In this document: positions 34,673-43,160 of the stretch, piece by piece
Numbering within the stretch: the stretch's first letter is position 1
Layout of the letters: every line of letters starts with the position of its first letter
Assembly (NCBI GenBank): GCA_047601145.1
Contig: JASGJW010000001.1
Span: 1,550,001-1,614,000, forward strand
Source of the DNA: UBA7672 sp047601145
Lineage (GTDB): Bacteria; Pseudomonadota; Alphaproteobacteria; Caulobacterales; Hyphomonadaceae
Direction of reading: 5' to 3'
Length of the DNA stretch: 64,000 nucleotides
Made by a program: the position numbers and the translations under genes
Notes under the pieces: model-generated
What the model was told of the DNA's origin: nothing
What the model saw: the letters and a program-made list of their open reading frames with translations, nothing else
Databases searched by the model: none

Positions 34673-35080
34673 TTAGCTCGGGCGGCGCTCGTCATAGGGG
34701 CTGTCGAGCGCGAAGAGGGGGATCGTCGCTTCGAAGAAGCCGCCCTTTTCGTCCTCGAACTGGTAGGCGCCCTGCATCAGGCCGGACGGCGTGGTGAGCG
34801 GACAGCCTGAGGTGTATTCGAAGCTGGCGCCGGGGCGCAGCACGGGCTGCTGACCCACGACGCCATCCCCGCGCACTTCCTGCATACGGCCGTCGCCGTC
34901 GGTGATGCGCCAGTGGCGCTTCATCAGCTGCAGCGTGTGCTTGCCGCGGTTTTCGATCTCGATGTGGTAGGCCCAGAGGAAGCGGTCGTCTTCGGGGGAG
35001 CTTTCCTCCTCGACGAACATGGGACGGACGCGGACGATCACGCCCTCCGTCTCCGCCTCGTATGGATAGGCTTTCGGCAC
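34673..35080 (-). CDS. apaG: ApaG family protein
   Basis: 135 residues from GTG 35080, which follows GAGG by 7 nt; GTG 35110 would add ten residues. The family motif is complete: GDGVVGQQPVLRPGASFEY, then TSGCPLTTPSGLMQGAYQF. It is a fibronectin-III-like fold linked to Co2+ resistance and dinucleotide phosphate metabolism, with function not settled. The gene stands alone, converging on the cytochrome gene. Confidence 0.93.
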   Translation of the reverse strand: MPKAYPYEAETEGVIVRVRPMFVEEESSPEDDRFLWAYHIEIENRGKHTLQLMKRHWRITDGDGRMQEVRGDGVVGQQPVLRPGASFEYTSGCPLTTPSGLMQGAYQFEDEKGGFFEATIPLFALDSPYDERRPS

Positions 35081-35122
35081 GCGCCCGCCTCTGCTTTCTG
35101 ATCCCCACACCCGGCTTAAAGA

Positions 35123-35157
35123 GAAGGGGCGCGGACCACAAGTGTCCGCACCCCTTC
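35123..35157 (-). terminator. Terminator after the yceI-like gene
   Basis: 14-nt arms (35123-35136 and 35144-35157) pair with one mismatch, GGGGTGCGGAC against GTCCGCGCCCC on the minus strand, and are followed there by TCTTTAAG. It separates the YceI gene from apaG. Confidence 0.78.
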
Positions 35158-35179
35158 CGTGTACGAAACGATCAGAGGG

Positions 35180-35890
35180 TTACGAAGGCTTCTTCTGGAT
35201 GAAGTCGCCTTCGATCTGGACGCTGACCTCATCGCCCACCATGCCGGCGAGGTAGTCGATGCCGAAGTCGGTGCGCTTGAACGTGCCCGTAGCCGAGAAG
35301 CCGAGGGCAGGGACTTTCGAGAACGGGTGCGAGGCCATCTCGCCATCGAACGTCACGTCGAGGGTAATCGGCTTGGTGACGCCTTTCAGCGTGAGGTCGC
35401 CGGTCACCTTGGCGGAGCGCTCGCCGCTGGGCGCCACGGAGGTCGAGGTGAAGGTGATTGTGGGGAACTGCTTCGCATCGAGGAAGTTGGTGCTGTTCGC
35501 GAGGTCTTCCTCCCACGACTTGAACTTCGTGCCCGGATGGTTGGCAACATAATTGCTGGGATAGCCGGCGAGGATGTCGTCCGGCTTGATCGTCGCGGTT
35601 ACTTTCGAGGCGGCGATGTTAGCCGGGTCGAACGAGACGATTGCGTCATAGGTACGGAACTTCAGCGTGTAGAAGGACAGGCCGAGGTGCTGCAGCTTGA
35701 ACGTGACGCTGGAGTGGTTGGGATCGGAGGCGTAGTCGCCGGCGGGCGAGGCGATGGCGACTGGCGCGGGCGCGGCAATCTCGGCGGAGGCGATTGTGGC
35801 GGCAGGGGCTGCGGCGTCCGGCGCAGGGGCCGGGCTGCAGGCAACGAGGGCGAGAAGCGCAAGGCTTACGCCGGCAAAGAGCGGTTTCAT
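35180..35890 (-). CDS. YceI-domain lipoprotein
   Basis: 236 residues. The signal MKPLFAGVSLALLALVAC has lipobox LVAC. After an Ala/Pro linker comes the YceI lipocalin-like barrel: DPNHSSVTFKLQHLGLSFY, ITFTSTSVAPSGE and DLTLKGVTKPITLDVTF, ending GIDYLAGMVGDEVSVQIEG. YceI proteins bind isoprenoid lipids such as ubiquinone in the periplasm and are often stress-induced. The ATG at 35890 is preferred over 35908 because the signal peptide begins there. A paired palindrome lies 68 bp upstream. Confidence 0.9.
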   Translation of the reverse strand: MKPLFAGVSLALLALVACSPAPAPDAAAPAATIASAEIAAPAPVAIASPAGDYASDPNHSSVTFKLQHLGLSFYTLKFRTYDAIVSFDPANIAASKVTATIKPDDILAGYPSNYVANHPGTKFKSWEEDLANSTNFLDAKQFPTITFTSTSVAPSGERSAKVTGDLTLKGVTKPITLDVTFDGEMASHPFSKVPALGFSATGTFKRTDFGIDYLAGMVGDEVSVQIEGDFIQKKPS

Positions 35891-35957
35891 GTGACGACAT
35901 TCCTTCAAAGCGCGGGACGCCCCCGGGCGTCTGCATGGAAGGGATATGCGCCGAGTC

Positions 35958-35992
35958 GTTGCGATTGCAACAATTACTGTTGCAATCGCAAC
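35958..35992. promoter_or_regulatory. Paired palindromic operator candidate upstream of yceI
   Basis: A perfect 15-bp inverted repeat (GTTGCGATTGCAACA with TGTTGCAATCGCAAC) with a 5-nt spacer. Each arm is itself a palindrome of form TTGC-N4-GCAA (35959-35970 and 35980-35991), and the two are 21 bp apart, two helical turns. This suggests two dimers of one regulator bound on the same face. It lies between the end of metZ and yceI. There is no T-tract, which argues against a terminator. Confidence 0.7.
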
Positions 35993-36013
35993 TAAACCGT
36001 GGGATGAGCTGGG

Positions 36014-37210
36014 CTAGCCCAGCGCCTGTTCCAGATCTTCGGCGATGTCCTCGGGGTCTTCGAGGCCGACCGAGAGGCGGAGCCATGTGTCGTCGAGGCC
36101 GATGGCGGCGCGCTCGTCGTCGGTGAGCGTGCGGTGCGTCGTTGTCGCCGGGTGGGTGATCAACGATTTTGAGTCTCCGAGATTGTTGGAGATGTCGATG
36201 AGGCTGAGCTTGTTGAGCGCGGCATAGGCCGCATCCTTCCCACCCTTGACCGAGATCGCCAGCATCGAGCCGCCGGTCTCCATCTGGCCGGCGTGGATGT
36301 TATGGTGCGGGTGGTCGGTGCGGCCGGGATAGCGGACGGCGGCGATCTTCCCGTTGGTCGCGAGGCGGTCGGCGAGCGTGCGGGCGTTGGCGCTCATGGC
36401 GCGGACGCGGAGGTCCATCGTCTCGAGGCCTTTCAGCACGACCCACGCATTGAATGGCGACATCGAGGGTCCGGTGTGGCGGTAGTATTGCTGGATCTGG
36501 TCCTCGATCGCTTTCGTCTTGCCGAGGATGGCGCCGCCGAGCGTGCGGCCCTGGCCGTCCATGTGCTTGGTCGTCGAGTAGACCACCCAGTCGGCGCCGA
36601 GTTCGAGCGGCTTCTGCAGGATGGGCGAGGCGAAGACGTTGTCGACGATCAGCTCCCCGCCGGCGGCGTGCGTGAGGTTGGCGACGGCGCGGATGTCGAC
36701 GGCGTCGAGCAGCGGGTTGGACGGGGTCTCGATGATGGAGAAGCGGCACGGCTTCGCCATGGCCTTTTCCCACTGGGCAAGATCAGAGCCGTCGACCCAG
36801 CTCACCTCGACGCCCATCTTCGGCATGACGTTCTTGAGTATCCAGACGACGGAGGAGAAGAGCTGTCGCGGGGCGACGATGCGGTCGCCGGATTTCACGG
36901 GGGCGACCAGCATGGTGTGGATGGCGGCCATGCCGGAGGCGGTGGCGCGGCAGTCTTCTGCGCCTTCGAGCTGAGCGAGGCGTTCCTCGAACATGCGCAC
37001 GGTCGGGTTCGCATAGCGCGAATAAATGTAGCCGGGCTCATCGCCCGCCATGCGGGCCGATTGCTGTTCCGGGCTGTCATAGACGAAGCCGGAATTGAGA
37101 TAGAGCGCCTCGGACGTTTCGCCGTACTGCGAACGCGTGGTGCCGCCGCGGACCATCATGGTCTGCGGGCGCCACTGTTTCGGTTTTCCGGGTTTTACGT
37201 CCTTGGTCAT
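36014..37210 (-). CDS. metZ: O-succinylhomoserine sulfhydrylase
   Basis: 398 residues. PLP enzyme that makes homocysteine directly from O-succinylhomoserine and sulfide. It has RGGTTRSQYGETSEALYLNS (first 20 residues), GYIYSRYANPTVRMFEERLA, TASGMAAIH and the PLP-lysine segment DWVVYSTTKHMDGQGR, ending in the Cys/Met-metabolism block LWLR-like TWLRLSVGLEDPEDI. The distinction from cystathionine enzymes rests on overall likeness to alphaproteobacterial MetZ. A SAM-II riboswitch was looked for upstream and not recognised. Confidence 0.92.
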   Translation of the reverse strand: MTKDVKPGKPKQWRPQTMMVRGGTTRSQYGETSEALYLNSGFVYDSPEQQSARMAGDEPGYIYSRYANPTVRMFEERLAQLEGAEDCRATASGMAAIHTMLVAPVKSGDRIVAPRQLFSSVVWILKNVMPKMGVEVSWVDGSDLAQWEKAMAKPCRFSIIETPSNPLLDAVDIRAVANLTHAAGGELIVDNVFASPILQKPLELGADWVVYSTTKHMDGQGRTLGGAILGKTKAIEDQIQQYYRHTGPSMSPFNAWVVLKGLETMDLRVRAMSANARTLADRLATNGKIAAVRYPGRTDHPHHNIHAGQMETGGSMLAISVKGGKDAAYAALNKLSLIDISNNLGDSKSLITHPATTTHRTLTDDERAAIGLDDTWLRLSVGLEDPEDIAEDLEQALG

Positions 37211-37340
37211 GGCGGCTGCCTTTCGTTGATCCGACCGCCCTATAGGCCGTCATCCGCCGGGGCGCCAGTGAGGCCTGCTAAACCGTTCGCCCGAAGCGGC
37301 AGGACTGCTATCGTGGGGAGGGCAGACAAGGGATGGGCCG

Positions 37341-37724
37341 ATGCGCTTTGCCAGATGGGTGTTCCTGATCGCGGGGATCTACGGGATCCTTGTTCTGGTC
37401 CCGGGACTGTCCATGGAGCAGGACATGGCCCCGCCGGCCGTGACGCATCCGGAGTTCTATTATGGCTTCTTCGGATCGGCGCTGGTTTGGCAGCTGATGT
37501 TCCTGCTGATCGGGAGCGATCCGCAGCGCTGGCGGTTGCTGATGCCGATCGCCGTGCTGGAGAAGGCGGCGTTCTTCATCCCGTGCCTGGCGCTCTACTC
37601 TGCCGGGCGGATGGAGGCAGGGCAGATGTTCCTGGGCGGCATGATCGACGGCTTCCTGATGGTCATGTTCTTGCTCGCGTGGTGGGTGAGCGGGCGGAAA
37701 AAGGCTGCTGAACCAGCTTCCTGA
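37341..37724 (+). CDS. Small integral membrane protein, unknown function
   Basis: 127 residues with four hydrophobic segments (WVFLIAGIYGILVLVPGL, then YGFFGSALVWQLMFLLIG, LLMPIAVLEKAAFFIPCLAL and FLGGMIDGFLMVMFLLAWW). No catalytic motif is visible. It lies 49 nt upstream of the GST gene on the same strand and divergent from metZ. Confidence 0.7.
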   Translation: MRFARWVFLIAGIYGILVLVPGLSMEQDMAPPAVTHPEFYYGFFGSALVWQLMFLLIGSDPQRWRLLMPIAVLEKAAFFIPCLALYSAGRMEAGQMFLGGMIDGFLMVMFLLAWWVSGRKKAAEPAS

Positions 37725-37773
37725 TTACCCTTCCGCGGATCGCCTGCTATGCAGGTCGCCGGAGGCAATCCCC

Positions 37774-38412
37774 GTGATTCTGATTGGCCAGTTCGACAGT
37801 CCTTTCGTCCGCCGTGTCGCCATCGCAATGCGGCTCTACGGGCTGTCGTTCGAGCAAAAGCCGTGGTCGGTGTTCGGGGATGCCGAGAAGATTGCGCACT
37901 ACAATCCGCTGATGCGCGTGCCGACGCTGGTGATGGGCAATGGCGAGGTGCTGATCGAGAGCCACGCCATCCTCGATGCGCTCGACCATCTCGCGCCGCC
38001 GGGCATGGCGATGATGCCAGAGGCGGGCGCTGAACGCCGCGAGGCGCAGCGCGTGTGCGCCCTGGCGACGGGGATGTCGGACAAGGCCGTGTCGCTGGTC
38101 TACGAAACCGTGATCCACAATCGCGCGACGCCCGCCTGGGTCGAGCGGTGTCTCAGCCAGATTGCCGGGTGCCTCAGCGAGCTGGAACGCAGCCGCGCGG
38201 GGCGCACGACGGAGTGGTGGTTCGGATCGAATATCGGGCATGCCGACGTGACGGTGGGATGCGCGCTGCGCTTCCTCGGCGATGCGCATGCGGGACTCTT
38301 CGACATTCCGGAGGGCTGGCCGCTGCTTGCCGCGCATGCCGCGCGCTGCGAGGCGCTGAAGCCGTTCCAGGATATCCAGCAATCGTTCAAAGTGACGCCG
38401 CCAGCAGCATGA
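37774..38412 (+). CDS. Glutathione S-transferase family protein
   Basis: 212 residues. Thioredoxin-fold N-terminal domain (LIGQFDSPFVRRVAIAMRLY, with Ser in SPF as the expected glutathione contact; NPLMRVPTLVMGNGEVLIES with the cis-Pro and the SH after it) and an all-helical C-terminal domain. GTG start at 37774 after GGAGG with 8-nt spacing. The stop overlaps the dCTP deaminase start (ATGA), so the two are coupled. Confidence 0.88.
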   Translation: MILIGQFDSPFVRRVAIAMRLYGLSFEQKPWSVFGDAEKIAHYNPLMRVPTLVMGNGEVLIESHAILDALDHLAPPGMAMMPEAGAERREAQRVCALATGMSDKAVSLVYETVIHNRATPAWVERCLSQIAGCLSELERSRAGRTTEWWFGSNIGHADVTVGCALRFLGDAHAGLFDIPEGWPLLAAHAARCEALKPFQDIQQSFKVTPPAA

Positions 38413-39482
38413 GCCGACCCGCCGCAAAAGCCGCCGCCAAGGCGTCGATGAAGAAGCCCGCAGGCTCCGCGCTCGGCGTGCTGCCTGATCGCGAGCTGAA
38501 GGAGATCGTGAAGTCCGGCGCCATCTTTGCCGAGGGCGGGATCAAGCCGGACCAGCTGCAGCCCGCTTCGCTCGACCTTCGGCTGGGCAAGGTGGCGTAT
38601 CGCCTGCGCGCGAGCTTCCTGCCGGGCAAGCAGGTGGTGGCGGATCGTCTCGACGACAGCCTTGTGATGCACACGCTTGACCTCACGCGTGGGGCGGTCC
38701 TGGAGACAGGGTGCGTTTATCTCGTGCCGCTGCTGGAGCGGCTGAAACTTCCGAAGGACCTGTCGGCGGCGGCGAACCCGAAGAGCTCGACCGGGCGGAT
38801 CGATGTGTTTGTGCGCGCTGTATCGGATCGCGCGCGGGCGTTCGATGGCATTCCCGCCGGATACCAGGGCGAGCTCTATGCGGAGATCAGCCCACGGACG
38901 TTCTCCGTGCTGGCGCGGACGGGGGACAGGCTGCTGCAGCTTCGCATCCGCCGCGGCGTGCAGACGCCGGTGCGGGACATGACGTTCAGCCTCGACCTGC
39001 ATCCCACCAACACGGACATTGTCGGCTATCGCGCCAAGCGGCATTCGCGCGTGATCGACCTCGCCGCGATCGGCGCGCATTCGGTCGACGACTTCTGGGA
39101 GCCGATCCGCGCGCGCGAAGGGCGCATCGTGCTGGACCCGGGCGAGTTCTACATTCTTGCCTCGAAAGAGAAGATCGTTATTCCGCTGGATGAAGCCGCC
39201 GAAATGGCGCCGATCGCGCCGGAGCTGGGCGAGTTCCGCGCGCACTATGCTGGCTTCTTCGATCCGGGCTTCGGCGTCACGCACTCGAAGGGCAAGGCTG
39301 TGCTGGAAGTGCGCTCGCGCGATGTGCCGTTCATTCTCGAGGATGGGCAGCCTGTCGGCCGGCTGGTGTTCGAGAAGCTGACGCAGAAGCCCGACGTGCC
39401 CTATGGCGCTGCGGGCTCCTATTCGACTTATGCGGGGCAGGGTCTCCGGCTGTCGAAGTATTTCGAAGCTGCTGAGGACTAG
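38409..39482 (+). CDS. dcd: 2'-deoxycytidine 5'-triphosphate deaminase, long alphaproteobacterial form
   Basis: 357 residues, about twice the length of E. coli Dcd. It deaminates dCTP to dUTP for thymidylate synthesis. The N-terminal half carries LQPASLDLRLGKVAYRLR and ANPKSSTGRIDVF; the C-terminal half has a second dUTPase-like block (ILASKEKIVIPLDEAAEM, FFDPGFGV and VPFILEDGQPVGRLVFEK). The fused two-domain form is common in alphaproteobacteria. Its stop overlaps the stop of the convergent SDR in the tetranucleotide CTAG (39479-39482). Confidence 0.9.
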   Translation: MSRPAAKAAAKASMKKPAGSALGVLPDRELKEIVKSGAIFAEGGIKPDQLQPASLDLRLGKVAYRLRASFLPGKQVVADRLDDSLVMHTLDLTRGAVLETGCVYLVPLLERLKLPKDLSAAANPKSSTGRIDVFVRAVSDRARAFDGIPAGYQGELYAEISPRTFSVLARTGDRLLQLRIRRGVQTPVRDMTFSLDLHPTNTDIVGYRAKRHSRVIDLAAIGAHSVDDFWEPIRAREGRIVLDPGEFYILASKEKIVIPLDEAAEMAPIAPELGEFRAHYAGFFDPGFGVTHSKGKAVLEVRSRDVPFILEDGQPVGRLVFEKLTQKPDVPYGAAGSYSTYAGQGLRLSKYFEAAED

Positions 39483-40366
39483 CCGAAATAACCCGGGCGG
39501 CTGATGTCGGCGATGAGGCCGATATTGGTTGGTCTCCAGCCGAGGCGCTCTTGCGTAAGGGCGCTGGAGGAGGGGACGTCGCCTGCGGCGAACATGGCGA
39601 GCCAGCCGAAATGTTCGGGCGCTTTTTCGGGCGGAATCGAGACGATAGGCAGTTTGAGCTGGCGGCCGATGATCTCGGCGATGTCGCGCAGGCGTACGCC
39701 TTGATCGCCGACGGCGTGATAGCTCGCGCCCGCGACGCCTTTTTCCAGCGCGAGGCGATAGACGGGAGCGACATCGGCGCGGTGGGCGGCGGCCCAGCGG
39801 TTCGAGCCATCGCCGACATAGGCGGAGACGCCTTTCTGCTGTGCGATCTGGACCAGGTAACCGACGAAGCCCGCCTTGCCGGCCTCGCCATGCACTTGCG
39901 GGAGACGCACGGCGGAGACGCGCACACCCTTGCCGGCGAAGGCGAAGGCAGTGCTTTCGGAGACGCGCGGGATGGCCTCGCCGACGCGGGCGACATCTTC
40001 CTCGGTCGAGAGACGCCCAGGCGCGAGGAGGCCGACGCCGGAGGTGACAACCATTGGCTTGTTCGTGCCGGCGAGCGTTTCGCCCATCGCCTCGATAGCG
40101 CGTTTGTCGATCTGGCCGTTCTCCGCGAACTTCGCGAAGTCGTGGACGAAGGCGAGGTGGATGACGCCGTCGGATTCCGTTGCTCCCTTGCGCAGGCTGT
40201 CGAGATCTTCGAGCGAGCCGCGCAGTACGCCGGCGCCCATCGCCTTCAGCGCTGCCTCGTTTGCATCCGAGCGCGCGAGGCCGGTGACGCGGTGCCCCGC
40301 CTTGATGAGATCCGGCACGACGCCCGATCCGATGAAACCAGCTGCACCTGTCACGAACACCCGCAT
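39479..40366 (-). CDS. NAD-dependent epimerase/SDR-type oxidoreductase
   Basis: 295 residues. An extended SDR fold with MRVFVTGAAGFIGSGVVPDL, then LARSDANEAALKAMGAGVLRG and GVIHLAFVHDF. The YxxxK triad common in the classical family is not obvious, so it may be of the NmrA-like or atypical type. The ATG at 40366 follows GGAGACCTCCC. It is divergent from an XRE regulator with 91 bp between them, and is probably its target, as often seen with this regulator class. Confidence 0.8.
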   Translation of the reverse strand: MRVFVTGAAGFIGSGVVPDLIKAGHRVTGLARSDANEAALKAMGAGVLRGSLEDLDSLRKGATESDGVIHLAFVHDFAKFAENGQIDKRAIEAMGETLAGTNKPMVVTSGVGLLAPGRLSTEEDVARVGEAIPRVSESTAFAFAGKGVRVSAVRLPQVHGEAGKAGFVGYLVQIAQQKGVSAYVGDGSNRWAAAHRADVAPVYRLALEKGVAGASYHAVGDQGVRLRDIAEIIGRQLKLPIVSIPPEKAPEHFGWLAMFAAGDVPSSSALTQERLGWRPTNIGLIADISRPGYFG

Positions 40367-40457
40367 GGGAGGTCTCCATATTCTGCTGGAGCTCAATCTG
40401 GCGTATGCTTCATCCCGGTAAAATGGATGACGTTATACGGGTATAGGAACTAACAGG

Positions 40458-41324
40458 ATGGCCGATACCAGCGAAAGCATGGGCGAGAACCTGCTGGGGT
40501 CGTATCTGCGGGATCGCCGGGCCAAGCTTGATCCCGCGGCGTTCGGCCTGCCGCTCAAGCGGCGGCGCACGCCGGGGCTGCGGCGCGAGGAAGTGGCGCA
40601 GCGGGCGCATGTGAGCGCGACCTGGTACACCTGGCTGGAGCAGGGACGAGGCGGGTCGCCATCGGCCGATGTGCTTGAGCGCATTTGCGGCGCGCTGATG
40701 CTAACGGATGTGGAGCGCGAGCATCTGTTTCTTCTCGCGCTCGGACGGCCGCCGGAGGTGCGCTATCAGGCGGTCGAGGCCGTGACGCCGCGATTGCAGA
40801 AGGTGCTGGATGCGCTTGAGCTCAGCCCGGCCTTCATCAAGACGGCTACGTGGGACGTGATCGCCTGGAACCGCGCGGCGTCGGCCGTGCTGTGGGATTA
40901 TGGTTCCGTTGCGCCGGGCGAGCGCAACATCCTGCGCAAGATGTTCTGCGATCCGACGGCGCGCGAACGTCAGCTCGACTGGAACAGCGTGGCGCGTTTT
41001 GTCGTGGCGGCGTTCCGCGCTGATGCGATCCGCGCGGGCGCCTCGGATGCGGTGAAGGATCTCGTCGACGAGCTCTGCCGCGAGAGCGCGGAGTTCGAGG
41101 CGATGTGGCGCGGCAATGATGTGCGCACGCACGGCGAAGGCACCAAGATGCTGCGCCATCCAGGCGGCCTGCTTGGGCTCGAATACTCCTCGTTTGCGGT
41201 GGACGGCCGGCCGGACCTTTCGATGGTGATCTACAACCCCGCGACGCCGAAGGATGCGGAGCTGGTAAGGCGGTTGATTGGGGCCGACAACAAGCCGTCC
41301 AAGAGGCGTGTAAAGCAGACTTGA
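40458..41324 (+). CDS. XRE-family regulator with MmyB-like ligand domain
   Basis: 288 residues. The N-terminal helix-turn-helix (LGSYLRDRRAKLDPAAFGL, then RTPGLRREEVAQRAHVSAT and WYTWLEQGRGGSPSADVLE) is that of the XRE regulators resembling MmyB of Streptomyces. The C-terminal domain (FIKTATWDVIAWNRAASAV and LLGLEYSSFAVDGRPDL) is the PAS-like ligand-binding domain. Probably controls the divergent SDR and itself through the 91-bp intergenic. A CATCC / GGATG inverted repeat (40411-40429) lies there. Confidence 0.88.
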   Translation: MADTSESMGENLLGSYLRDRRAKLDPAAFGLPLKRRRTPGLRREEVAQRAHVSATWYTWLEQGRGGSPSADVLERICGALMLTDVEREHLFLLALGRPPEVRYQAVEAVTPRLQKVLDALELSPAFIKTATWDVIAWNRAASAVLWDYGSVAPGERNILRKMFCDPTARERQLDWNSVARFVVAAFRADAIRAGASDAVKDLVDELCRESAEFEAMWRGNDVRTHGEGTKMLRHPGGLLGLEYSSFAVDGRPDLSMVIYNPATPKDAELVRRLIGADNKPSKRRVKQT

Positions 41325-41365
41325 CACGCTGTCGGGTCGATCCTACTGTAAAGTAAGCTTTACAG
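41321..41365 (+). promoter_or_regulatory. Promoter with overlapping operator for the membrane-protein/XRE pair
   Basis: TTGACA (41321-41326), a 17-bp spacer and TACTGT (41344-41349) form a good sigma-70 promoter. A perfect 8-bp inverted repeat CTGTAAAG-N4-CTTTACAG (41346-41365) overlaps the -10 box and the expected start of transcription, and ends against the AGGAGG ribosome site. The -35 box overlaps the stop of the preceding gene. The small XRE protein encoded downstream is the obvious candidate repressor. Confidence 0.75.
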
Positions 41366-41374
41366 GAGGCCATC

Positions 41375-41800
41375 ATGCCTGACGTCACATATCGCGAGGC
41401 CAACCGGCGGTATCGGCGGGGGTTTATTCCGGCGATGGTGGTGTATGCGATCGTCGTGTTTGCCGGGGCGTTCGGGCTGAAGGCCATCGACAATCCGCCG
41501 GTGTGGCTGTCGGCGATCGTGGCGGTGGTGAGCGTTGCGCCGATGGGCGTGGTGTTCTGGCTGATGTGGCGGCTGATGCGCGAGACGGACGAGTTCGCGC
41601 GGCTGCAACAGGCACTCGCCATGGCGGCGGGCGGGATGATCACTGCCTTCACGTGCATGGCTTGGGGCTTCCTCGAACTCTATGACGTCGCGCCGCACAT
41701 GTGGACGTTCCTCGCCGGGCCAATCTTCTTCCTGAGCTACGGGATCGTGCAGCGCTTCGTCATGAAGGGGCCGTGCGAGCCGGGCTTCGGCAATGGATAA
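41375..41800 (+). CDS. Membrane protein co-encoded with an XRE regulator
   Basis: 141 residues with four hydrophobic helices (FIPAMVVYAIVVFAGAFGL, AIVAVVSVAPMGVVFWLMW, MAAGGMITAFTCMAWGFL and MWTFLAGPIFFLSYGIVQ). The loop MRETDEFARLQQALAMA is highly conserved-looking in this type of protein. Start ATG follows AGGAGGCCATC. It overlaps the downstream XRE gene by 8 nt. Such membrane-protein/XRE pairs are common in proteobacteria with no settled function. Confidence 0.8.
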   Translation: MPDVTYREANRRYRRGFIPAMVVYAIVVFAGAFGLKAIDNPPVWLSAIVAVVSVAPMGVVFWLMWRLMRETDEFARLQQALAMAAGGMITAFTCMAWGFLELYDVAPHMWTFLAGPIFFLSYGIVQRFVMKGPCEPGFGNG

Positions 41801-42011
41801 CAGGGTGCGCGACATGCGCACCGCGAAGGGCTGGAGCCAGGGCGACCTGGCCGACGCTCTCGGTGTGTCGCGCCAGTCGATCAATGCGATCGAGACAGGG
41901 CGGTTCGATCCATCGCTGCCGCTGGCGTTCAGGATCGCCCGCCTGTTCGGCAAGCGCATCGAGGATGTGTTCGATGACGGGGCAGGACGGTCGAGAAAAG
42001 CAGCCGAATGA
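41793..42011 (+). CDS. Small XRE-family regulator
   Basis: 72 residues. It is almost entirely a helix-turn-helix: VRDMRTAKGWSQGDLADALG, then VSRQSINAIETGRFDPSLPL and AFRIARLFGKRIEDVFDD. This is the short XRE type typically paired with a membrane protein. It overlaps the upstream gene by 8 nt, so they are co-translated, and probably binds the inverted repeat over their promoter. Confidence 0.93.
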   Translation: MDNRVRDMRTAKGWSQGDLADALGVSRQSINAIETGRFDPSLPLAFRIARLFGKRIEDVFDDGAGRSRKAAE

Positions 42012-42077
42012 TCCGTTCAAGCAGCGTTCAGGGTTGATACTTGATAGTATCGAAACGGGACGCAGCTGGAGGCGTGG

Positions 42078-43115
42078 ATGATTTCGACGAGACGGGCGGT
42101 GCTGGCGGGCGTGGGCGCCGCGGCCTTTGTCGGTTGCGCGAGCGCGCAGGGGTTCGGCAAGAACAAGAAGGACAAGACGCCGGTCAGCGGGCCCTATGCG
42201 CCTGCGGCGGAATACGCGGCGGCGCGGCGCGGCGTTTCCATGCTGGTGATGCAGGACGGGAAGATCATCTTCGAGACCTATCCGAACGCGGGCGGCGTCG
42301 CCAAGGGATGGGAGCTGGCGAGCGGCACCAAGAGTTTCACGGGCATAATGGCGGGGCTGGCGACAACGGATGGGCTGCTCGACATCGACGAGCCGGCGGC
42401 AAAGACGCTGGGCGAGTGGAAGAATGACGCGCGCGCCAAGATCACTATCCGCCACCTGCTGACGTTGACGGCCGGATTGAAAGGCGAGGGCGACATCGCG
42501 CGGCCGCCAGCCTATCTCGATGCGATCAAGGCGACGGTAAAGCTTCCGCCGGGAGCGAAGTTCGAATACGGGCCGACGAACTTCCAGTGCTTCGGCGAGA
42601 TCATGAAGCGGAAGCTGAAAGCCGCGGGCAGGCCCGAGGATCCGGTGACATGGCTGCAGGGGCGGTTGTTCGACGGGCTTGGCGTAAAGCCGACCGACTG
42701 GAAGCGGGGCAAGGACGGCAATCCCTTCATGCCGCAGGGCGCGCATTTCACCGCGCGCGACTGGGCAAAGTTCGGCCAGTGGGTGATGGACGGCGCCAAG
42801 GGCGTTGATCCGAAGGTCCATACAGCGCTGTTCGAATCGACCAAAGCCAATCCGGGTTATGGCCTGTCATGGTGGCTGTTGCGGCCAGGGCTGATCGGAC
42901 CATCGCCACGGTCTGGCATCGACGGCGATGCGATCGGCGAGGCGGCGCTGGGCGAAGACATCGTAATGGCCGCTGGGGCAGGCGACCAGCGACTCTATCT
43001 TCTTCGCAAGCGCCGCATCGTCATTGCGCGCCAGGCCAACGAGATCATCCGCGCAATGACGCCGGGCAGCCTCAAATGGCGGGATGATGAATTTTTGCGG
43101 CTCCTGCCAACATGA
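42078..43115 (+). CDS. Exported serine hydrolase, beta-lactamase fold
   Basis: 345 residues. The N-terminus STRRAVLAGVGAAAFVGCA has a twin Arg and a lipobox-like VGC, so Tat export or a lipoprotein is possible. The catalytic SxxK is SGTK (LASGTKSFTGIMAG); FEYGPTNFQCFG holds the Tyr-Asn motif. The third motif is not obvious in the tail (MAAGAGDQRLYLL), where a family KTG-like element would lie. Substrate unknown; the protein is shorter than the serine hydrolase at 4.4-5.7 kb and not closely related by eye. Confidence 0.82.
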   Translation: MISTRRAVLAGVGAAAFVGCASAQGFGKNKKDKTPVSGPYAPAAEYAAARRGVSMLVMQDGKIIFETYPNAGGVAKGWELASGTKSFTGIMAGLATTDGLLDIDEPAAKTLGEWKNDARAKITIRHLLTLTAGLKGEGDIARPPAYLDAIKATVKLPPGAKFEYGPTNFQCFGEIMKRKLKAAGRPEDPVTWLQGRLFDGLGVKPTDWKRGKDGNPFMPQGAHFTARDWAKFGQWVMDGAKGVDPKVHTALFESTKANPGYGLSWWLLRPGLIGPSPRSGIDGDAIGEAALGEDIVMAAGAGDQRLYLLRKRRIVIARQANEIIRAMTPGSLKWRDDEFLRLLPT

Positions 43116-43160
43116 CTCTTTCGTCATGCGCGAAGCAGGCGTAGAATCCCTGCACCTAGC

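Noticed and set aside
37211..37340. Possible SAM-II riboswitch upstream of metZ
   Set aside because: SAM-II elements are common before metZ in alphaproteobacteria, but the conserved pseudoknot segments could not be found in the 130 nt on the minus strand.
38100..40379. 759-codon open frame on the minus strand across GST, dcd and SDR
   Set aside because: It is explained by three better-supported genes; the composition (Arg-rich) is that of a shadow frame.
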